Shown: positions 6,390 through 10,113 of the stretch, piece by piece | How positions within the stretch are numbered: the first letter of the stretch is position 1 | Layout: every line of letters begins with the position of its first letter | Assembly: GCA_023256115.1 (NCBI GenBank) | Contig: JAGDWU010000066.1 | Location: 1-10,113 of the forward strand | From: Candidatus Aenigmatarchaeota archaeon | GTDB lineage: Archaea > Aenigmatarchaeota > Aenigmatarchaeia > CG10238-14 > SpSt-28 | Length of the DNA: 10,113 nt | Direction of reading: 5' to 3' | The notes under the pieces: generated by a model | Databases searched by the model: none | What the model was told of the DNA's origin: nothing | What the model saw: only the letters and a program-made list of their open reading frames with translations | Position numbers and translations under genes: made by a program

Positions 6390-7750
6390 TATTCTAAAAA
6401 TTGTTTTTCAAATTTTTTAACATATTCAACACTTCTTTTAACATCTACAAATAATTTCTCAACTCTTTCAATATGCTCTTTTTTTATTTTTTTCTCTTTT
6501 TCTTCTCTAGCAACAATCCAAGCAGGAGCTAATAATTGTAATGCATATCTTAATGAATTTTTTTCTCCTAATTCTGTTAAATATTCTAATGCATTTTCAT
6601 CAATTTCAATTTTATCATTTTTAGCTTTAATTTTTATTATTTCCTTTATTTCATCTTTATTGTAAGGCTTAGTATTTATTATTAAAAGTCTATCTAACAA
6701 ATCAATTGGCATAGCATGTGGAGCTTTATAATCTGTTCCTCTAATTGTTGCAACTCCTCTATTAGTTGCAAAAATAAATATTGGAGCTAATTCTTGTTCC
6801 ATTGCTCTGTTTAAAAATGCAAAAGTTTCAATATCTAATAAAGAACATTCATCAATAAAAACAACTCCAGGAATTAATTCGGCTTTTCCTTCTTTTACCC
6901 ATTCTCTGACTAATTCATCAACTTCTTTTCTAATTTCATTATCTATTTCTTTTCTTCCAGCCCCAAAAAATATGCTTGCCAAATCAATTTCACTTTTTGC
7001 CCTTGCTAAATCTAATTGATGTAAACTAACAACATAAACAAATTCCTTTTCTTTCAATACTTTTCCTTCTGGTAATGGAACTGGCTTTTCTGCATATAAG
7101 CTTTCTTCGCTTGCTTTTACAACTCTTTCACTTTTTCCATATTTGTAAACTCTTCCGCTTTCAACATCTAATGCTATTATATCACCAACTTCTACATTTT
7201 GCTGAATTAATTGAATTGCAAATGTTTGATCAACATTTAATTTTTTGCTTTCGTCTTTTGTTTCTAATTTTATTGTTGCACCGATAGGAATTTGATAATA
7301 AGGATTATATGGATGTGGCTTATACTTAATATCCAATTCAACAACTTCACCTTCATAAACTTTTCTTATTTCTCTAATTCTAACTCCAATCGCTTTTCTT
7401 AAAACTTGAGTTAAAAATTCTGTTTTTTTAATTTCTGCACTATAAATTTCGCTTGCAGCTAAATGAACAAATGGAACATCTTTTCCAAGCTCTCTTGCTA
7501 TACCTATTGCTAAAGCTGTTTTCCCACTTCCAGGCGGGCCAACAAGCAAAATTCCTCTACCAGCAAATTTTCCTTCTTTTATTAATTTAACAACAATTGC
7601 AGCTGCTTCTCTAGCTTCAACTTGGCCAACAAACCCATCTGCAATAAATTCTGCTTTTAATCCTTTTACACCCAAACCTTTTATATGGCTATGTGCTGCT
7701 ATTCTTTCTATTTCCTTTAATTCTTCTGCCATTTCTCTTATTTCAGGCAT
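6386..7750 (-). CDS. TIP49/RuvB-like (RuvBL-family) AAA+ ATPase
   Basis: This 454-residue protein has the complete TIP49 architecture. It opens with AAHSHIKGLGV, followed by a GFVGQ segment and Walker A GPPGSGKT (71-78). A strand-rich inserted domain II covers about 125-290, then Walker B VVFIDE (296-301). Sensor 1 follows in FIFATNRG, then the IRGTDYKAPHAMPIDLLDRL block with the arginine-finger region, and sensor 2 in NSLRYALQLL (398-407). Eukaryotic homologues form hexamers that assemble or remodel protein and RNA-protein complexes; the archaeal role is less clear. After Walker B the sequence is DECSLLDIE where, from memory, the family usually has DEVHMLDIE. The start is supported by the family N-terminus and by the TAATAAATT context before the ATG. 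It converges on the 567-residue gene with overlapping stops. Confidence 0.95.
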   Translation of the reverse strand: MPEIREMAEELKEIERIAAHSHIKGLGVKGLKAEFIADGFVGQVEAREAAAIVVKLIKEGKFAGRGILLVGPPGSGKTALAIGIARELGKDVPFVHLAASEIYSAEIKKTEFLTQVLRKAIGVRIREIRKVYEGEVVELDIKYKPHPYNPYYQIPIGATIKLETKDESKKLNVDQTFAIQLIQQNVEVGDIIALDVESGRVYKYGKSERVVKASEESLYAEKPVPLPEGKVLKEKEFVYVVSLHQLDLARAKSEIDLASIFFGAGRKEIDNEIRKEVDELVREWVKEGKAELIPGVVFIDECSLLDIETFAFLNRAMEQELAPIFIFATNRGVATIRGTDYKAPHAMPIDLLDRLLIINTKPYNKDEIKEIIKIKAKNDKIEIDENALEYLTELGEKNSLRYALQLLAPAWIVAREEKEKKIKKEHIERVEKLFVDVKRSVEYVKKFEKQFLEY

Positions 7751-7793
7751 AATTTATTACTTTAAATAACAATCTTGTAAATTTTTAATTAAG

Positions 7794-7810
7794 TTGCATT
7801 TATAATGCAA
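7794..7810. repeat. 7-bp perfect inverted repeat (short hairpin)
   Basis: TTGCATT and AATGCAA flank a TAT loop. With one bulge the pairing extends a further three bases on each side (AGT/ACT). If the ATPase transcript starts at the strong upstream TATA-like site, this hairpin would lie in its 5' leader. Otherwise it could be an operator or a weak terminator for asnS. Confidence 0.5.
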
Positions 7811-7841
7811 ACTAATATAATATTCTTGACTATAAATCCAT

Positions 7842-7855
7842 CTATATTTATATAG
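7842..7855. repeat. 6-bp inverted repeat CTATAT-TT-ATATAG
   Basis: The site begins 17 bp downstream of the asnS stop codon and reads as a TATA box on both strands. It may be the ATPase promoter or part of transcript termination. It is all AT apart from the end bases, so a stable hairpin is unlikely. Confidence 0.35.
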
Positions 7856-7871
7856 CTTCTTTTCAATAAAA

Positions 7872-9170
7872 TTACACTAGAATTTCTGTTTCCCTTAATC
7901 TTGGAAATGGTAACGTTTCTCTAATATGATCTAATTTACAAATCCACATTAAAAGTCTTTCAACTCCTAAACCCCAACCACTATGCGGAACGCTTCCATA
8001 TTTTCTTAAATCTAAATACCATTTATAATTTTCGACTGGCAAATTCCATTCTTTAATTTTATTTAATAATATATCATAATTATCTTCTCTTTCTGAACCA
8101 CCAATAATTTCTCCATAACCTTCTGGCGCTAACAAATCAAAATTTTCAACTGTTTTTCCGTTTCCACTTTCTTTCATATAAAATGCTTTCAATTTTCTTG
8201 GATAATGAGTAACAAATATCGGAACTTCAAATTCTAATGTTAAAACTTTTTCTTCATCAGCTCCCAAATCATTTCCATATTCAATTTTTAAACCTTTCTT
8301 TTGCAAAATTTCGATAGCTTCTTCATATTTTATTCTTTGCCAATCTTTTTCTATTGCATTTTTTAAAGGTTTTAAATCTCTTCCCAAAAATTCTAATAAT
8401 TTTTTATCATTTTCAATAACTCTTTCTAACACTTTTTTTAAATATTTTTCTGTTTCATTTATTAAATCATTTAATTTATACCAAGCTGCCTCTATTTCTA
8501 AATGCCAAAATTCATGTAAATGCCTTCTAGTTCTTGATTTTTCAGCTCTAAAAGAAGGTGCTAAACAATATACTTTTTCTAATGAAAATATTAATGCTTC
8601 TAAATATAATTGAGAGCTTTGTGTTAAGTATGCTTTTTTTCCAAAGTAATCAAGCGAAAATAAAGTTTGAACCTCTTCAACTGCTACTGGAATTATAATT
8701 GGTGGGTTAACTTCTATATAACCAAGCTTTTCCAATTCTTCTCTTAAATATTTTAATAGATTGGATTTCAATTTCATTATCGCATTTTGCTTTCTAGTTC
8801 TAATATATAGATGTCTATATTTCATTATAGTCGAAATTTCTTCCCTTCCATGTAATGGAAATGGAGAACCTTTATCAAAAATTTTGAAGTTACTAACCTC
8901 TATTTCATAACCTTCTGGTGCTCTTTCTTCTTTTCTTAAGATTCCGCTAATTTCAATAGATCCTTCAATTTGTAAATCCAAAAGATCTTTCCAATCTTTT
9001 TCGCTAAAATTTTCTTTTTTTGCAACACATTGAATTATTCCGGTAGAATCTCTTAATACTATAAAAATGTTTTCTTTTAATTCTCTTTTTCTATAAATCC
9101 AGCCTTTTATTGTTATTTTCTTTCCAATATATTGTTCATTTAATATATCTTTAATAAACAACTCTTTCAT
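7872..9170 (-). CDS. asnS: asparaginyl-tRNA synthetase (class IIb)
   Basis: This enzyme activates asparagine with ATP and charges tRNA-Asn. Its 432 residues cover the full archaeal AsnRS. The N-terminal OB-fold anticodon-binding domain (about 18-100) includes VLRDSTGIIQCV. Motif 1 lies around 136-161 and the TQSSQLYLEA segment at 183-192. Motif 2 is FRAEKSRTRRHLHEFWHLE (208-226), followed by EIIGGSERE and motif 3 GLGVERLLMWIC (400-411). AsnRS rather than AspRS is supported by TQSSQLY and by GSVPHSGWGLG. The start at 9170 has the same TAATAAATT leader as two other genes here. It lies 17 bp after the stop of the upstream AsnRS-like chimera. An organism with this enzyme can charge Asn directly rather than by transamidation of Asp-tRNA-Asn. 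Confidence 0.96.
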   Translation of the reverse strand: MKELFIKDILNEQYIGKKITIKGWIYRKRELKENIFIVLRDSTGIIQCVAKKENFSEKDWKDLLDLQIEGSIEISGILRKEERAPEGYEIEVSNFKIFDKGSPFPLHGREEISTIMKYRHLYIRTRKQNAIMKLKSNLLKYLREELEKLGYIEVNPPIIIPVAVEEVQTLFSLDYFGKKAYLTQSSQLYLEALIFSLEKVYCLAPSFRAEKSRTRRHLHEFWHLEIEAAWYKLNDLINETEKYLKKVLERVIENDKKLLEFLGRDLKPLKNAIEKDWQRIKYEEAIEILQKKGLKIEYGNDLGADEEKVLTLEFEVPIFVTHYPRKLKAFYMKESGNGKTVENFDLLAPEGYGEIIGGSEREDNYDILLNKIKEWNLPVENYKWYLDLRKYGSVPHSGWGLGVERLLMWICKLDHIRETLPFPRLRETEILV

Positions 9171-9186
9171 AATTTATTATTATAAT

Positions 9187-9194
9187 ATTATAAA
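9187..9194 (-). promoter_or_regulatory. candidate TATA box for asnS
   Basis: On the minus strand TTTATAAT ends 16 bp before the asnS ATG and overlaps the end of the upstream gene. It is slightly closer than ideal for a leaderless archaeal promoter. asnS could instead be read through from upstream. Confidence 0.3.
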
Positions 9195-10113
9195 TCCATA
9201 ACAATACCAGGTATTCTTGGAAAAGGTTGAACTTCAGCTATATGTTTGACTTCGCAAATCCAAGCTAATAATCTTTCTAAGCCTATTCCTGCGCCTGCGG
9301 AAGGTTTTAATTTTCCTTTTTTTGATAGCTCTAAAAATAATACATATTTTTCTTTCTTTATTCTATCTCTTTCCATTTTTTTAACTAATTTATAATATTC
9401 TATTTCTCTTTTTGAACCAGATAAAATTTCTCCAATTTTAGGTAAAAGTAAATCATAGTTATCCCATTTGCCTGTTTCAAAATCTTCATAATCATAGAAT
9501 TGTCTTGGAATGTTTCTAACCCAAAGAAAATAGTCAATTTCCTTTACTATTTTTTCTTCCCAATCTTTACCAAACTCTTTTTCTAATTCTTCTCTATCTT
9601 TTTCTTTATTTTTAACAATAATATTAATTCTTCTACTATCACATTCTATTTTTACAACTTCATAAGCTAGCTTCACATCGACACCACTTCGAACAGCAAG
9701 CCTATACATGCCGAGAGGTATCTCCTGAAAGCCGCCGTAACTGGGATAAAGCTCCTCGACATACGTCTGCGCCGTATAGTGAGAATACTGGGGATCCTTA
9801 CCAATAGACAGACGCCTCTGGACAAGATCGGGATCGAGATCCTTGCCTCTGAGCCCCCACCACTTCTCGCTATATTCTCCAAAAAACTCCCAATACAGAT
9901 CCCACCCTAGCAGATTAACCAGGATTTCCTCGAAATTGCCCCCCTCACGTGGGCCAAGCTTATCAGGCACTGTAATATTTCGCTTAATTGATCTCAGCAT
10001 ATTTATATTGTTTTCAGTAATAACTGGAATTACATTATCAAATATATTCCCATATTTATATATACGAGGAATTGATTTTAAATTTATAGTATTAACCAGT
10101 CTTTTTACATAAT
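9188..10113 (-). CDS. chimeric frame: FAD amine-oxidase/UGM-like segment joined to C-terminal half of an AsnRS-like asparagine synthetase
   Basis: The frame is open from the right edge to TAA at 9190-9188; the first ATG inside the window (10000) is probably internal. Numbering from that Met, the part before about residue 115 resembles FAD-dependent amine oxidases related to UDP-galactopyranose mutase. It has IPRIYKYGNIFD (upstream of the Met), NFEEILVNLLG, the typical EFFGEYSEKWWG (38-49), RRLS, and PSYGGFQEIPLGMYRLA before a GVDVKL strand. The part from about 135 onward is class II synthetase. It shows WVRNIPRQFYDYED, KWDNYDLL, EILSGSKRE and motif 3 SAGAGIGLERLLAWICE (234-250), ending QPFPRIPGIVMDL. 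This matches the AsnRS paralogue that makes asparagine in some archaea. Motifs 1 and 2 are missing, as is the second half of the oxidase. A truncated, probably non-functional fusion or an assembly join is likely. Confidence 0.65.
   Translation of the reverse strand, partial: YVKRLVNTINLKSIPRIYKYGNIFDNVIPVITENNINMLRSIKRNITVPDKLGPREGGNFEEILVNLLGWDLYWEFFGEYSEKWWGLRGKDLDPDLVQRRLSIGKDPQYSHYTAQTYVEELYPSYGGFQEIPLGMYRLAVRSGVDVKLAYEVVKIECDSRRINIIVKNKEKDREELEKEFGKDWEEKIVKEIDYFLWVRNIPRQFYDYEDFETGKWDNYDLLLPKIGEILSGSKREIEYYKLVKKMERDRIKKEKYVLFLELSKKGKLKPSAGAGIGLERLLAWICEVKHIAEVQPFPRIPGIVMDL
9661..9970. other. GC-rich island inside the chimeric gene
   Basis: A hand count gives 154 G or C in 300 bases for 9661-9960 (about 51%). 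The 60 bases to the left have 10 (17%), and 10021-10113 has 19 of 93 (20%). Codons inside the island (CTG, CTC, GAG, AAG, AGG, CCC, GGC) differ from the TTA, GAA, AAA and AGA used elsewhere. The left edge falls at about the point where the protein changes from oxidase-like to synthetase-like. The right edge falls inside the oxidase-like part. A 10-bp palindrome, AAGCTAGCTT (9664-9673), sits on the left edge. No transposase, terminal repeat or target duplication is visible. Confidence 0.85.

Larger units (their letters stand above)
7751..7871. promoter_or_regulatory. 121-bp gap between AsnRS and the TIP49-like gene, upstream region of the latter
   Basis: This is the largest gap in a window where most genes nearly touch. 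Both flanking genes are on the minus strand, so it should hold the end of the asnS transcript and the promoter of the ATPase. It contains two inverted repeats, listed separately, and several TATA-like strings. On the minus strand the best is CTATATAAATATAG (7855-7842), which would give a leader of roughly 70 bases. TTATTTAAAG closer in lies only about 15 bp from the ATG. No tRNA, C/D box RNA or short coding frame with clear signals was seen. Confidence 0.4.

Noticed and set aside
7751..7871. tRNA or C/D box RNA in the gap before the TIP49-like gene
   Set aside because: There is no T-arm consensus, no cloverleaf pairing, and no matching C and D boxes on either strand.
9661..9970. GC-rich island as an insertion sequence
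   Set aside because: It has no terminal inverted repeats, target duplication or transposase motifs, and it reads in frame as an FAD-oxidase-like protein.
9843..10112. Long plus-strand open frame rich in Ser, Pro and Ile
   Set aside because: It is antisense to the chimeric gene, whose protein shows recognisable family motifs. It has no motif of its own and is open because of the complementary codon pattern.
1..10113. Genome-wide UGA-to-Trp code change
   Set aside because: Only one in-frame TGA is seen at a Trp site, while ligase, AsnRS and other genes use TGG throughout. An AT-rich genome with reassigned UGA should use it often.
1..10113. CRISPR arrays or phage genes
   Set aside because: No regularly spaced repeats, integrase, capsid or terminase-like motifs were seen.

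Overview
The window looks like chromosome of a very AT-rich, gene-dense archaeon, most likely a DPANN lineage near Nanoarchaeota. The archaeal markers are uL14, a replicative-type ATP-dependent DNA ligase, a TIP49/RuvBL-type AAA+ ATPase and an archaeal-type asparaginyl-tRNA synthetase. The DPANN placement is inference. It rests on the extreme compaction, on a ribosomal protein gene separated from its usual operon, and on several genes of unfamiliar families. Convergent genes share stop-codon bases, divergent genes start 8 or 13 bp apart, and leaders seem very short. All complete genes end in TAA and none shows a Shine-Dalgarno site.

Layout. Positions 1-530 (+) hold the end of an unidentified gene and a small Cys-rich membrane-anchored or secreted protein. 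Positions 515-1237 (-) hold a DUF72 (YecE-like) gene whose reading frame is broken by one TGA at a position where I expect Trp. Positions 1251-1649 (+) encode ribosomal protein uL14, and 1697-3385 (+) the DNA ligase. Positions 3382-4677 (-) form a tight three-gene operon of unrecognised proteins, two of which look like distant relatives of each other. It is divergent from a 567-residue unrecognised protein (4686-6389, +), which converges on the TIP49-like ATPase (6386-7750, -). After a 121-bp gap comes AsnRS (7872-9170, -).

The right end is the strangest part. A single frame on the minus strand is open from the window edge down to 9188. Its first part reads like the middle of an FAD-dependent amine-oxidase/UDP-galactopyranose-mutase-like enzyme. 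Its last part is the C-terminal catalytic half of an AsnRS paralogue resembling archaeal asparagine synthetase. About 300 bp of the first part is near 51% GC, against about 17-20% in the immediate flanks, with sharp edges. This is either a transferred, fused gene or a chimeric assembly or amplification join. Neither half looks complete.

Functionally the window mixes translation (uL14, AsnRS), DNA replication and repair (ligase) and an AAA+ ATPase. Between ligase and ATPase lies a block of four unrecognised genes, which is the best candidate here for an undescribed lineage-specific system. No tRNA, rRNA, CRISPR array or transposase was seen.
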